A stretch of DNA of 64,000 bases from Thalassovita gelatinovora (GCF_001458355.1 NZ_CYSA01000016.1:1-64000); one strand, 5' to 3'; positions 43,809 through 53,695 are shown, numbered from the stretch's first letter. Notes: generated from the sequence alone by a model not told the origin. Translations and numbers: made by a program.

Positions 43809-45512
43809 TCAGAAAAAGATATCCGACAGGTCGTCATCCTCGGTCGCGGCCGATGCGGCTTGCGGTTCGGGGTCCACAATGACCTGTTCGCTGCCCTGTT
43901 TGCCGTTCAGTTCGGCGAACATGATATCGTGGATATTCCGTTCTTCCTGCATCGTGTAGCTGGCGCGGATTTCATCCAGATGCAGCGCAAAGGTTTCCGA
44001 TGTGATCGCATCCGCCAATGGCAGCGGTGCCACCTCGACCGGATCTTGCTGTGCAAGCTGCTCCAGTTCACGGAAGAACGACAAAAAGGTATCCGCGCTC
44101 GACGAAATTGCCTGCGCGATCTGCGGCGCATCATTGGTCAGGCTGGGCAACAGTTTCGCCAGAACTTTTTGCGCCTCGTCCAAGGTCGGGTCGTTTTCAC
44201 CAATCCCTTCGATTTCAGCATCCACCGCGCTGACTTCGCGCGATGCCCATTCGGTCACCCGCTGCTTGGTCATATCCATCGTTTCGGCAAACAGCTCGAA
44301 TGTCACCGGCGCTTCGGAAATCACTTCGTTGATCTGTTGGGAAATCATGATCATATCCATCGCTTCCTTGAAGCCACGGGCACAGGTGATGATCGTATTC
44401 AACGCCGCCAACTGCATCTGAAAGGCGCAGTCCGACAGCGTCTTTGACCGCGCACCCAACGATTCGTCGGCCTCTTGCAGCCGGTGCTGGGCTTTTTCCT
44501 GCGCCTTGGCGCTGGCCGCAAAATCAAACTTGCGGTTGCCACTGTCATGTTCGGCCGGATTAAGCATCCGCGCACTGTCTTCGAAAGAAAATGCGATTTC
44601 CCGGCAGCGGGCCAGAAATTCGTTCTGCCGCCCCGCCAGATCGGCAAACTGACTGCTGGCCTTGCGGGTGTCGGTGACTGCCTCGGTCACGGTCTGCTGC
44701 ATCTGCGCCTTGGCCAGAAGGATCAGGCTGTGACCTTCGGTCGATTGAGCCGGATAAAGCGATGCGCGCCCGGTGATGACCCGCACATGTTCAGCCCGTT
44801 GTCGGCTGCGGTCACCGACCTGAAGCGCCGAAATGACCTCGGACACATCGCGTTCGGCGACGGCGACGAATTCGGACAGCCACGCAGACGCAGACTGGGC
44901 TGCGGTCATGCCCTGTTCCAGCGCACCCAATGCCGTTTCCAGCGCCCGCGCCCGAGGTTTCAAAGTCGAAAACAGGGCCTTTGCGCGTTGTTCGACATTG
45001 CCGCCCATATCTTCAGTCGCGGCAACGATGCTGTCGATCACATCGAACATTTCATTCACCAGACCCGAGGCGTCACTGGAAATATCCGACAGGCTTTCGG
45101 CCAGCCGCACCAACTGACTGCCCAAGGGCCGATGCCGGTGGCCCTGCGCAATGATCCGCGCGTTCAGTGACACGATATTCGACGACTGGATGATCTTGGA
45201 CAATTCTCGCAATGTCATCGACATCTTGCGGCTGTTGTCGCGCAGGTCCTGCACGAACGCCTTGGCATCGCCGCTGTTGCGGTCGATTTCGTCCATCAAC
45301 TCGGCAACACCCTGCATACGTTGGTGGATCAAGGTTAAATTGGCCGGTTCCAACAACCGATCCAGATCGGCCACGCCTTCGCGCAGCTTCTTGGTGGTGT
45401 CGAAGGCAAAAAACAACTTATCCAGAATGTCGCTCAGAACACTTTCTATGCGCAAAAACGGGCCATCATTCAGACCGTGCGCATCCACTGGTACCATACG
45501 AAATTCTTTCAT
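43809..45512 (-). CDS. large soluble chemotaxis-associated coiled-coil protein with CheZ-like features
   Basis: The 567-residue protein has no membrane helix and is almost wholly helical. Two segments resemble the MCP signalling tip (SSNIVSLNARIIAQG near 111 and QMQLAALNTIITCARG near 366). Between them LQVGDRSRQRAEHV (about 231-244) has the D-x-x-x-Q spacing of the CheZ catalytic site followed by EHV. The last nine residues, DDDLSDIFF, are like the CheY-binding tail of CheZ (VDDLLDSLGF). The ATG lies 4 bases after the cheB stop, next to a GAAAGGG site. I do not know a named family; a phospho-CheY phosphatase is a hypothesis. Confidence 0.7.
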   Translation of the reverse strand: MKEFRMVPVDAHGLNDGPFLRIESVLSDILDKLFFAFDTTKKLREGVADLDRLLEPANLTLIHQRMQGVAELMDEIDRNSGDAKAFVQDLRDNSRKMSMTLRELSKIIQSSNIVSLNARIIAQGHRHRPLGSQLVRLAESLSDISSDASGLVNEMFDVIDSIVAATEDMGGNVEQRAKALFSTLKPRARALETALGALEQGMTAAQSASAWLSEFVAVAERDVSEVISALQVGDRSRQRAEHVRVITGRASLYPAQSTEGHSLILLAKAQMQQTVTEAVTDTRKASSQFADLAGRQNEFLARCREIAFSFEDSARMLNPAEHDSGNRKFDFAASAKAQEKAQHRLQEADESLGARSKTLSDCAFQMQLAALNTIITCARGFKEAMDMIMISQQINEVISEAPVTFELFAETMDMTKQRVTEWASREVSAVDAEIEGIGENDPTLDEAQKVLAKLLPSLTNDAPQIAQAISSSADTFLSFFRELEQLAQQDPVEVAPLPLADAITSETFALHLDEIRASYTMQEERNIHDIMFAELNGKQGSEQVIVDPEPQAASAATEDDDLSDIFF

Positions 45513-45516
45513 CACA

Positions 45517-46656
45517 CTACCCTTTCAGAGCAACTCTGGCCAAGTGCTCAGCATCAAAACTCATGATCTGCGACGCGATCTTGGACAAATGCACGGCGCT
45601 TTGTGCCGCCCCGCGTTCCACGGCTTCGCGGGGCATGCCATAGACGACGCAACTTTCTTCGTTCTGCGCCAAGGTCGATGCCCCGGCTTGGCGCATTTCC
45701 AGCAGACATTGCGCCCCGTCATCGCCCATCCCGGTCATGATCACGCCCTGCGCATTCGCACCGGCGGAAATAGACAGCGACCGGAACAGGACATCGACCG
45801 ATGGCTTGTGCCGTGACACCGGCGGCCCTTCGATGACCCGGCAGGTATAGGCCCGGCCGGTGCGTTCGATCGTGATATGGTGACTGCCCGGCGCGACCAG
45901 CGCCAGACCACGTTCCATTTTGTCACCGTCACGCGCTTCGCGCACGGTGATGGCACACAGCTTGTTGAGCCGGTTCGCAAAAGCTTCGGTGAATTTTTCC
46001 GGCATATGCTGGACGATCGCGATTGGCGGGCAGTCTACCGGCAATTCCTTCAACACTTTGGCCAAAGCCTCGGTGCCACCGGTCGACGCACCGATGCCGA
46101 TGATCGGCGGCGTTTTGACCACGGCCGGTGCGTTCGGATTGCGGGCCGGCATGATTACATCGGGGGATTGTTTCTTCTGTGGGCTGAAATCGCGCACGGT
46201 GCGTTTCGGCTTTGCCCTAGATTTCGGGCTGATCCGCGCCTGCGACGCAGCACGCACCGCGTGACAAACCCGCTGGGTGCCTTCGTCATCCTTGGACAAC
46301 GCACCGACATCCGCTTTTGACAGCACTTCGACCGCACCCATTTCCAGCGCCTTCATCGACGCCGCCGATCCCTGCTGGGTATGATTGGAACAGATCACCA
46401 CCGGGATAGGATGCTGCGCCATGATCCGGCGCAGAAAGGTCAGCCCGTCCATACGCGGCATTTCCACATCCAACAGGATCACGTCGGGCAGCGCCTTGCG
46501 CATCTTTTCGGCGGCATCAAACGGATCACGGGCCATATCGACCACCCGCAGATCGGGCGCGGTTTCGACCATGTGTTTCAACATGGTGCGGGCGGTCAGA
46601 GAATCTTCGACGATCATCACGCGCACCTGATCGTGCGGGGTCACATGTGCATTCAT
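45517..46656 (-). CDS. cheB: CheB, receptor methylesterase/deamidase
   Basis: The 379-residue protein has a receiver domain (phosphoacceptor in VILLDVEMPRMDG) joined by a basic linker (about 145-180) to the esterase domain. The triad is Ser in GIGASTGGTEAL, His in IVQHMPEKFT and Asp in MTGMGDDGAQCL. It removes methyl groups from receptors to reset sensitivity. The start overlaps the cheR stop (TGATG). A GTG one codon earlier is an alternative start. Confidence 0.95.
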   Translation of the reverse strand: MNAHVTPHDQVRVMIVEDSLTARTMLKHMVETAPDLRVVDMARDPFDAAEKMRKALPDVILLDVEMPRMDGLTFLRRIMAQHPIPVVICSNHTQQGSAASMKALEMGAVEVLSKADVGALSKDDEGTQRVCHAVRAASQARISPKSRAKPKRTVRDFSPQKKQSPDVIMPARNPNAPAVVKTPPIIGIGASTGGTEALAKVLKELPVDCPPIAIVQHMPEKFTEAFANRLNKLCAITVREARDGDKMERGLALVAPGSHHITIERTGRAYTCRVIEGPPVSRHKPSVDVLFRSLSISAGANAQGVIMTGMGDDGAQCLLEMRQAGASTLAQNEESCVVYGMPREAVERGAAQSAVHLSKIASQIMSFDAEHLARVALKG

Positions 46657-47492
46657 CACTGTACCTCTTTACGGAACGCGGCGGCAGCGCATTGGGTCAG
46701 CCTAGGGTCGGTCACGACCGCAGATTCGGAATGGCCCACAAACAGATAGCCCCCCGGGCGCACATGGTCGGCAATGTTCGACACGACCTTTTTCTGCATC
46801 GCTTCGTCGAAATAGATCAAAACATTGCGCAAGAAGATCACGTCCATGTTTCGATCTACGGGATATTTCGGGCCGGTCAGGTTCATCTGGGCAAACACCA
46901 CCTTGTCGCGCAGGCTTTGCACGATACGTGCCAGTTCCCGACCGTTGCTGGAATGGCCCATTTCCATGTATTGATCCTGCATCGATTGCGGAATATCGAC
47001 CAGTTCCTCGCGGGTATAAACCGCTTGGCGCGCCTTGGTCACAACGGTGCTGGAAATATCGGTGCCCAGGATCGAATACTGGAAGCCCGGATTGCGCTTG
47101 GCATGTTCGGCGAAAGTCATTGCCGCAGTATAGGCTTCTTCGCCGCTCGAACTTGCCGCGCTCCAGAATTTGAAACTGCGCGTCGCCGGATGGTTGGGAA
47201 GGATGTGTTTTTCCATAAACCCGAAATGCGCTTTTTCGCGGAAAAAGTCGGTCTTGTTGGTGGTCAGAACATCAATGATATGCGGCAACTCGCTTTGCAA
47301 ATGGCCATCGTCAAACACCATCTTCAGATAGGTGCGGATGTCCGGCACACCGACCGCCCGAATGCGTTTTCGCAACCGGCCTTCGATCATGGTCGATTTG
47401 TTTTCGGGCAACTGAATGCCCGTTTTCTCGGTCACGATGGCGCAAAGTTTCGCGCGCAGTTCTCGGTCAGCAGCAATGATGGGTGACGACAT
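46656..47492 (-). CDS. cheR: CheR, receptor methyltransferase
   Basis: The 278-residue SAM-dependent enzyme has the CheR N-terminal helical domain (VTEKTGIQLPENKSTMIEGR) and catalytic domain (FWSAASSSGEEAYTAAMTFA; ILGTDISSTVVTKARQAVYT; FLRNVLIYFD). It methylates glutamates on MCPs. It lies between cheW and cheB in a tightly packed operon. Confidence 0.95.
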   Translation of the reverse strand: MSSPIIAADRELRAKLCAIVTEKTGIQLPENKSTMIEGRLRKRIRAVGVPDIRTYLKMVFDDGHLQSELPHIIDVLTTNKTDFFREKAHFGFMEKHILPNHPATRSFKFWSAASSSGEEAYTAAMTFAEHAKRNPGFQYSILGTDISSTVVTKARQAVYTREELVDIPQSMQDQYMEMGHSSNGRELARIVQSLRDKVVFAQMNLTGPKYPVDRNMDVIFLRNVLIYFDEAMQKKVVSNIADHVRPGGYLFVGHSESAVVTDPRLTQCAAAAFRKEVQ

Positions 47493-47513
47493 GGCAATCC
47501 CTTTACTAATTAA

Positions 47514-48029
47514 TTATAGCTGCGCCTCAGCCTCTTCGGGGGTCTGGTGAAATTCCGCGATCACCTTCGAACTCAGCATCCGGTCAAGATCGAGAACGGT
47601 CACGAAATCGCCGTTGCGGCGACCGACACCTTCGACCATGCGGGTGTCCCAGTTCAGCAACCCGTCCTGGGCAAAGGTCTGCAATTTGTCATCGTCCAGG
47701 CGGGTCACTTCGAAAACCTGATCGGCGCGCAGGCCGACGGGCATTTCGGAACCGCCGTTTCGAACCGACAGAACCACGATCCGGGTTTCCGGGGTATCTT
47801 CCTTGTAGGGTCGCGCCAGCAACAGGCGCAGATCGACGACCAGAATACTTTCGCCGCGCAGGTCGATATAGCCCAGCAGAAAATCAGGCGCTTGCGGCAA
47901 TCTGGTGGCCGGTTTTGGGTCAAGGATTTCCACCACCCGCGAAACCGGCAGGGCGACGCATTCCTCGCCGAGGCGACAGGTCAGAAAGGTCTTTTGGATT
48001 TCATCGGTCATGTGCTGCTGATCAAGCAT
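47514..48029 (-). CDS. cheW: CheW, chemotaxis coupling protein (copy 1)
   Basis: The 171-residue protein is a CheW-type SH3-like fold: FLTCRLGEECVALPVSRVVE, PDFLLGYIDLRGESILVVDL and GVGRRNGDFVTVLDLDRML. It links receptors to CheA. The ATG at 48029 has AGGA 8 bases before it; the ATG at 48038, three codons earlier, has that site almost touching it and is less likely. Two CheW copies are common in roseobacter che operons. Confidence 0.92.
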   Translation of the reverse strand: MLDQQHMTDEIQKTFLTCRLGEECVALPVSRVVEILDPKPATRLPQAPDFLLGYIDLRGESILVVDLRLLLARPYKEDTPETRIVVLSVRNGGSEMPVGLRADQVFEVTRLDDDKLQTFAQDGLLNWDTRMVEGVGRRNGDFVTVLDLDRMLSSKVIAEFHQTPEEAEAQL

Positions 48030-48126
48030 GTTCGGCATCCTGTTTCACGGTTTGAAGAGCTGCGGCACACATCACTTCGGTAATGGGCCGTGCGGTTGCT
48101 ATTGTTCGAAAGGCCGGATCGCGCAT
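48022..48126 (-). CDS. possible 34-codon ORF in the gap between the two cheW genes
   Basis: The 98-base gap between the two cheW genes is open from an ATG (MRDPAFRTIATARPITEVMC) to a TGA that overlaps the start region of cheW copy 1. A GAGG lies 9 bases before the ATG, which is 10 bases after the previous stop. It could serve only to carry ribosomes across the gap. Evidence is limited to position and ribosome site. Confidence 0.25.
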   Translation of the reverse strand: MRDPAFRTIATARPITEVMCAAALQTVKQDAEHA

Positions 48127-48136
48127 GGCTGAAACC

Positions 48137-48637
48137 TCACGCTGCGGCATCATCGGCATGGGCCGCGCCGATGTATTCCTGTGCGACGCGTTCCAGATCG
48201 ATCAGATTGACGAAACGGTCCTGCCAGCGGCCGATGCCCTTGATGGTCTGCGCCGGCCAACGGGTACCGACAGACGGCACCGGCTGCACCGTTGCAGGGT
48301 CCATCGACATCACCGCATGCACCTTTTCGGCAATCAATCCGATGGTGACCGGGCCCGACGCCAAAGCCAATTCCAGAACCACGATCCGCGTGTCGATGTC
48401 GAACGGTTTGTCCTGCATATCGAACAAGGGCCGCAAATCCGTCACCGGTACGACCACGCCGCGCACGTTCATCAACCCGGCGGAATAAACCCCGGCCAGC
48501 GGCACCCGGGTGATCCGGGGCGGTTCCAGCACTTCGCGCAGGATGCGGGTCGGTACGGCCATCAATTCGCCGCCCATTTCGAAGGCCACCAGATCCTTCA
48601 GTTCATCTTCGGTGGCGGATACCAATGACAGGCTCAT
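48137..48637 (-). CDS. cheW: CheW-type coupling protein (copy 2)
   Basis: The 166-residue CheW-fold protein has LVAFEMGGELMAVPTRILRE, GLMNVRGVVVPVTDLRPLF and GIGRWQDRFVNLIDLERV. It is clearly different in sequence from copy 1, so the two may serve different receptors or array positions. Its start overlaps the cheA stop by 4 bases. The alanine-rich acidic tail (AAHADDAAA) is unlike copy 1. Confidence 0.92.
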   Translation of the reverse strand: MSLSLVSATEDELKDLVAFEMGGELMAVPTRILREVLEPPRITRVPLAGVYSAGLMNVRGVVVPVTDLRPLFDMQDKPFDIDTRIVVLELALASGPVTIGLIAEKVHAVMSMDPATVQPVPSVGTRWPAQTIKGIGRWQDRFVNLIDLERVAQEYIGAAHADDAAA

Positions 48638-50619
48638 GCTGCTTGCTCCTTGTCCAGATTGCCCAGCCCCTGAGACCGGACCAGTTGCGCCACATCGATA
48701 ATCAGCGCGACATCGCCATCGCCCAGAATGGTGGCACCCGAAAACACGTTCAGACGGCTGTGGATCGGCGACAGTTGCTTGATGACGGTCTGGTAGGACC
48801 CGATGATCCGATCAACCGCCAGTCCGACCTGGGTGTCGCCGGTTTCCACCAGAACCACCTTGGGATGCTCGTTCACCGGCCCCGAACACCCAAACACTTC
48901 GCGCAGGCGCATGATCGAAACCAATTTCTCGCGCAATTCGATCACAGTTGTCGGCTCGGACCCTTTGCGCAGATCGTCGGGCTGTTCCAGAATGCCCCCC
49001 ACCGCAGCCAGCGGAATGGTGAACCGTTCATCCCCGACCTGCATCAGCAGCCCTTCGATGATCGCCAAAGTCAGCGGCAGCCGCAGGGTAAAAGTCGATC
49101 CGGCACCCAGTTCGGATTCGATTTCCACCGATCCGCGTAGCGCCTCCACCGTCGATTTGACCACGTCGGTGCCAACCCCGCGCCCGGACAGATCGGTGAT
49201 CTGCTCGGCGGTAGAAAACCCCGGCTCCATCAGCAGCGCAAAGGTTTCGCTGCGGGTCAGAATGGTATTTTCCGCGATCAGGCCACGCTCGACGGCGCGC
49301 TGACGAATGAAATCGGGGTCCAGCCCCTTGCCGTCATCCTTCACGCTGATCAGGACATCGGCACCGGAATAGCGCGCGCTCAACGTGACAGTACCGCGTT
49401 CGGCCTTGCCCGCGGCAATCCGGGTTTCGCTGTTTTCCAGACCGTGATCCACTGCGTTGCGCAGAATGTGAACCAAAGGATCGGACAGTTTTTCGATCAC
49501 CGTCTTGTCCAATTCGGTGGTTTCGCCTTCGATGACGAAATCGAAATCCTTGCCGGTCTTGCCCGCCAGATCATGCGCCAGACGCTGGAACCGTCCGGTG
49601 ATACTCGACATCGGGGTCAACCGGATCGCCATCGTGGTATCGCGCAAGCCAAGCGCCAGACGCTGAATGTTTTCCACCACTTCCATCAGATCGGGATTTT
49701 CCAGCTTCGCCGCCAGATCCGACAACCGCGCCTCGGCGATCACCAATTCGCCGACGCGGTCCATGATATCGTCCAACCGTTCGGCAGAAACCCGCATCTG
49801 CACCTTGGCGGTGCCCGGCTTCTTGGCCGCTTGGCTCGCCTGTTGCTGATCGGTCGATGTCTTGGTTTCGGTCGGTGTTGCGGGCGTGATTTCCCCCCCA
49901 GCAGGCTGATCGGCAAGGATCGGTTCCAGCGACAGTTCCATCTGATCCTCGTGGAACATGAACACGTCGCGAATATCGGATTCAGACGCCTCCGCCGGCA
50001 GCGTCACCTGCCATCCGGTATGCATTTCCGACGGCTTTAGATCGGCCAATGCGGGCAATTTGTCGGTCAATGCCTCGACCACGGTGCCTTCCCCGCCGAT
50101 TTCGATCAACTCGTCCAGCATCGCAATCGGGTTGCCGCCGATTTCCATGAAATCCGGGGGCAGTTTGAAAATCAGCTTCCACCCCTCGACTTCGCCTTCC
50201 ACATGCGCCGCTTCGGCTGGCGCATCCGATTGCGTCACCGCCGCGGCTTCGCCTTTGGTGACGGCCGTCAAAGCCGCTTTCAGCTCGGCATCGCGGTCTG
50301 CCGGGGGGTCTTCACCGTCCAGCAGCGCCACGATCAAGTCATAGGCTTTCAAAGACACCTCGACCAGTTCGGGGGTAACGGTGGCATTGCCGGACCGCAC
50401 CGCTTCGAACGCGGCTTCGAAATCGTGAATGAATTCGGCCAGACGGGCATAGCCGAACATCGCGCCGGTGCCTTTGAGCGTGTGCAGATCGCGAAACACC
50501 TGCGTCACCAGTTCGGCATCGTCGGGGGTCTTGTTCAGCTCCAGCAGCGCATCCTGAAGACTTTCAATCAGCGCCTCGGTTTCCTGACGGAATATCTCTT
50601 GGGTTTCTGCATCAATCAT
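48634..50619 (-). CDS. cheA: CheA, chemotaxis histidine kinase
   Basis: The 661-residue kinase has an N-terminal Hpt domain with phosphorylatable His46 (VFRDLHTLKGTGAMFG), a variable linker without a clear standard P2, a dimerisation domain (RLDDIMDRVGELVIAEARL), ATPase motifs (HILRNAVDHGLE, KDDGKGLD, SGRGVGTDVVKSTVEALRG) and a C-terminal CheW-like domain ending near GDVALIIDVAQLVRSQG. It passes phosphate to CheY and CheB. Its ATG overlaps the cheY stop by one base. Confidence 0.96.
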   Translation of the reverse strand: MIDAETQEIFRQETEALIESLQDALLELNKTPDDAELVTQVFRDLHTLKGTGAMFGYARLAEFIHDFEAAFEAVRSGNATVTPELVEVSLKAYDLIVALLDGEDPPADRDAELKAALTAVTKGEAAAVTQSDAPAEAAHVEGEVEGWKLIFKLPPDFMEIGGNPIAMLDELIEIGGEGTVVEALTDKLPALADLKPSEMHTGWQVTLPAEASESDIRDVFMFHEDQMELSLEPILADQPAGGEITPATPTETKTSTDQQQASQAAKKPGTAKVQMRVSAERLDDIMDRVGELVIAEARLSDLAAKLENPDLMEVVENIQRLALGLRDTTMAIRLTPMSSITGRFQRLAHDLAGKTGKDFDFVIEGETTELDKTVIEKLSDPLVHILRNAVDHGLENSETRIAAGKAERGTVTLSARYSGADVLISVKDDGKGLDPDFIRQRAVERGLIAENTILTRSETFALLMEPGFSTAEQITDLSGRGVGTDVVKSTVEALRGSVEIESELGAGSTFTLRLPLTLAIIEGLLMQVGDERFTIPLAAVGGILEQPDDLRKGSEPTTVIELREKLVSIMRLREVFGCSGPVNEHPKVVLVETGDTQVGLAVDRIIGSYQTVIKQLSPIHSRLNVFSGATILGDGDVALIIDVAQLVRSQGLGNLDKEQAA

Positions 50620-50984
50620 CAGCCGACCACCTTATTCACAACAGCCAGCAGCTTGGCCTGTTCAAACGGTTTCATGATCCAGCCCAGCGCCCCCGCCGAT
50701 CGCGCCTGATCCTTCAGGTTACCTTCGCTTTCGGTCGACAGGAAAATAATCGGAACACCGCTGCTGCTGGGGTCGCTCCGATAGGCCTGAATGAATTCGA
50801 TGCCGGTCATGTTGGGCATGTTCTGGTCGGTGATGACCATGTCGAAGCGTTTGGCCTTGGCTGTTTCCAACCCCTGCGCACCGTCTTCGCATTGCGTCAC
50901 TTCGAACCCTTCTTGCTGCAACGTCATTGCGACCATGCGCCGGACAGAAGGGGAATCGTCGATAATCAGGATGTCTTTGCTCAT
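50619..50984 (-). CDS. cheY: CheY-type single-domain response regulator
   Basis: The 121-residue receiver has acidic residues in IIDDSPSVRRMV, phosphoacceptor Asp in MVITDQNMPNMTG, Thr/Ser in IIFLSTES and Lys in IMKPFEQAKL. The position just before cheA indicates the chemotaxis output regulator that binds the flagellar switch. No flagellar genes are in the window. Confidence 0.94.
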   Translation of the reverse strand: MSKDILIIDDSPSVRRMVAMTLQQEGFEVTQCEDGAQGLETAKAKRFDMVITDQNMPNMTGIEFIQAYRSDPSSSGVPIIFLSTESEGNLKDQARSAGALGWIMKPFEQAKLLAVVNKVVG

Positions 50985-51010
50985 GTCTCTGCAACCTTTG
51001 CGATGGTTTA

Positions 51011-51307
51011 TTATACTGTTTCGGTCAAAACGGGCCCCAATCCCGTCTGCGCCAACATGGCGCTGAACGGGACATTTGCTTCGGCCAGATCGGCCAGATT
51101 TTCCCGGCTCACGCGGTTTTCCTTGCCAGCGGCGGCCAGCAACTGACCGAATGCGAACACTACCGATGGCGGCGCATCTTCGGTCAGATCCAGCTCAAGC
51201 TCTGCCGTTTTTCCCTCGGGTAGGCAGACAAGCGCGTCGCGGAACGGCACCAGCGTTTCGAACGTGCTGGCGCTATCCAGGGTGATCTGCAGGGCCGTAT
51301 CGGGCAT
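51011..51307 (-). CDS. small STAS-like protein of the chemotaxis operon
   Basis: The 98-residue protein (starts MPDTALQITLDSASTFE) resembles STAS/anti-sigma-antagonist-like proteins in length and pattern, with LECLP-type strand LVCLPEGKTAELELDLTED and a helix VVFAFGQLLAAAGKE. A STAS-type gene at this place, between mcp and cheY, is seen in other alphaproteobacterial che operons. AAGGA lies 8 bases before the ATG; a much longer open frame upstream lacks support. Confidence 0.7.
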   Translation of the reverse strand: MPDTALQITLDSASTFETLVPFRDALVCLPEGKTAELELDLTEDAPPSVVFAFGQLLAAAGKENRVSRENLADLAEANVPFSAMLAQTGLGPVLTETV

Positions 51308-51383
51308 TGAATGTTCCTTGTCATGTTCATTGCGTGAGTAGGGAACCCGGCGGGGGAACAGGATGCCTTCGCCGGGCAATTGT

Positions 51384-53012
51384 TTACGAAGCGATTTTGA
51401 AATCGGCAGCGTCCTTGCCGCTTTCGCCTTCGTCTCCGAGATAAATGTCGGTGCCTTGCGCATCTTCGCCGCCTGCGTCCACCGCGTCGTGCGACACGGT
51501 GCGTTCGTCGATCTGGAAGAAGGAAATCACTTCGGCCAACTGTTCCGCCTGGCTCGACAATTCGGTTGCCGCGCTCGACATTTCTTCCGAAGCCGAAGTG
51601 TTTTCCTGCGTTACGCTGTCCAACCGCTGAACAGATTCACTGATCTGGGTCGACCCGATCGCCAATTCGCGCGACGATGCGGTGATGTCGCTGACCAAAG
51701 ACGATGTCTTTTCGATATTGGGCACCAACTTTTTCAACATCTCACCCGCTCGGGTCGCCGATGTGACAGTATTCGCGGACAGCGCAGAAATCTCGGCTGC
51801 GGCGAGTTGGCTGTTTTCGGCCAGTTTGCGCACTTCCGAAGCCACCACGGCAAACCCACGACCATGTTCGCCGGCGCGCGCCGCCTCAACGGCGGCGTTC
51901 AGCGCCAACAGATCGGTCTGGCGGGCAATTTCCTGCAAAACCATGATCCGTTCACCGATGGTCTTCATGGCGTCAACCGCTTCGGACACCGCATCACCGG
52001 AAATCTGCGCATCGCTCGCGGCTCTGGTGGCGATTTCCTCGGTCATCGTGGCATTGTCCGAACTGGCGCTGATATTGGCCGACATTTCTTCGACCGCCGA
52101 TGAAACTTCTTCGGTCGACCCGGCCTGTACCGATGCCCCTTCGGACAGCGATTCCGAAGTCGAAGCCATCTGGTTGGCCCCCGCCGCCAGATTGCGAACG
52201 GCCGAAGCGACGTTTTCAACGGTATCGCGCAGACGCAGAACCATATCGTTCTGCACGTTCAGCAAATCGCTGATTTCGTTATTGCCCGTGACATTCGCGG
52301 TTTCACGCAGATCGCCTTCGGCCACTCGGCGGGCCAATTCGATCGACCGCTTGAACCCCGAAGAGATACTGCGCAGGATCAGCAGTGCCGACAATCCGCT
52401 AACCGCAAAGGCAATGGCCACCAGAACGGACATGTTGCGCACCGTTTCTGACAACGCCGCCGTGGCACTGTCTACTTCGGTCTGCATGCCTGCATTCACC
52501 GTTTCGGTCAGGCCGCCCAACACATCCAGCGCCGCGCGCGTCGCATCGCGGGATCCGTTATGGTACAGGATCGTCGCTGCCCGAGCCTTTCCCTTTGATC
52601 CGCTCTGACTGTATTCCAGCGATGTCTGGTTGGTTTCATAGGCAAGGTCATGCATCGTCTGTAGCTGTGACAGCGATTCCTGGGTTTGCTCATCGACAGA
52701 CGCCTGAAGATCACTCACCAAACCGTTATAGACCCCGTTCAGCCGGTCGATTTCCTTCATCATGCCCGGAATGCGTTCGGGTTCCCCGGTCGGCAAGGGG
52801 ATCAGGATTTCGGAAACAACACTTCGCAACGCGCTTTCGGTGGCCGCGATTTTCTCGATGGTGTTCACCTTGGCCATCTCGACATTCACCACCCGGTCGA
52901 AGGTCGCGTTGGCTTTGCGCATTTCGCTGACCGCGAAATACATGCTGCCAGCGAACATGCTCAATATGAAAAGAAAGGTCAGGGCCAATCGGGCCTTGAG
53001 TGTGAACCGCAT
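51384..53012 (-). CDS. methyl-accepting chemotaxis protein
   Basis: The 542-residue receptor has a first membrane helix ([20 protein letters not shown]), a four-helix-bundle periplasmic domain (about 30-185), a second helix ([20 protein letters not shown]), HAMP (about 212-265) and a cytoplasmic signalling domain with tip [20 protein letters not shown]. Methylation-type Glu/Gln pairs flank it. It heads the chemotaxis operon, so it may be its main input. No C-terminal CheR-docking pentapeptide is seen. Confidence 0.95.
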   Translation of the reverse strand: MRFTLKARLALTFLFILSMFAGSMYFAVSEMRKANATFDRVVNVEMAKVNTIEKIAATESALRSVVSEILIPLPTGEPERIPGMMKEIDRLNGVYNGLVSDLQASVDEQTQESLSQLQTMHDLAYETNQTSLEYSQSGSKGKARAATILYHNGSRDATRAALDVLGGLTETVNAGMQTEVDSATAALSETVRNMSVLVAIAFAVSGLSALLILRSISSGFKRSIELARRVAEGDLRETANVTGNNEISDLLNVQNDMVLRLRDTVENVASAVRNLAAGANQMASTSESLSEGASVQAGSTEEVSSAVEEMSANISASSDNATMTEEIATRAASDAQISGDAVSEAVDAMKTIGERIMVLQEIARQTDLLALNAAVEAARAGEHGRGFAVVASEVRKLAENSQLAAAEISALSANTVTSATRAGEMLKKLVPNIEKTSSLVSDITASSRELAIGSTQISESVQRLDSVTQENTSASEEMSSAATELSSQAEQLAEVISFFQIDERTVSHDAVDAGGEDAQGTDIYLGDEGESGKDAADFKIAS

Positions 53013-53526
53013 GGTTTATCCTTCTGGGTCATGACTTTGAGTTGGGAACAGGGGCATGGCCGTCTCGCTGGCGGTCAAACCACATCCGGAAACGAAATCG
53101 TGACGCAGGTGCGCAGTCGAATAACCCGATGCCGAAACTGACCCGTACATTCCAAACACACCCAAACCGTTACAATCACGAAACGCGCACGAAGCGCTCT
53201 GACTATGAAAACGGCATGAAACAGGGAATTTTACAGGGATCGACGAATGTTACTAAGGTCGTATCACGCTTGAGTGCCCATCCTAGACGAAAGACGGGGG
53301 AGACCCCGCCTTATTGTTGGGTGATCCGACTCATTTGAACCTAGGCAAGCCGACGAAGCGCAGGCAACCAATTGCACCGACTCGCCTTTTCGGACGGCGG
53401 GCACCACGACTTTGGTGCTGGGGGCAATCCTGCGGCAGGGTTCCATAGGACGCCGAAATGCCTGAATTTGGCACGGCGCTCGGCACCCGGTCGGGGTCAA
53501 ATCTTTTTCTGTCTGCTATGGGGAAA
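53013..53526. other. intergenic region upstream of the chemotaxis operon
   Basis: No gene can be supported. Open frames here are short, without ribosome sites, and lack homology I recognise. It should contain the che operon promoter, but no convincing -35/-10 pair was found. Two small hairpins occur: CGGGG-GAGA-CCCCG at 53295-53308 and GCACCA-CGACTT-TGGTGC at 53403-53420. Confidence 0.4.
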
Positions 53527-53603
53527 TGGTGGCGGTGCAGGGACTTGAACCCCGGACACGCGGATTATGATTCCGCTGCTCTAACCAACTGAGCTACACC
53601 GCC
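53527..53603 (-). tRNA. tRNA-Met (CAT), elongator type
   Basis: The reverse strand folds as a cloverleaf: acceptor GGCGGTG/CACCGCC, anticodon stem GCGGA/TCCGC around ATCATAA (anticodon CAT, + strand positions 53567-53569), T arm with GGTTCAAGTC, encoded CCA. It has the first base pair G-C and so is not an initiator type; a lysidine-modified Ile tRNA is less likely from the anticodon-stem sequence but not excluded. Confidence 0.93.
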
Positions 53604-53695
53604 AAAGTGGGATGCGAAGTACGAAAGCCGGGCGGTGCCGTCAAGGGCGAAAATGCGCCTTGGCGACTCTTTTTCACCACTGCGCGCTAAACCGA

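Noticed and set aside
53264-53500. 78-codon leftward frame near tRNA-Met
   Set aside because: No ribosome site, no domain, Cys/Arg-rich random-looking sequence.
53527-53603. tRNA-Met as an integration site
   Set aside because: No integrase, no repeated tRNA 3' end and no shift in gene content on either side.
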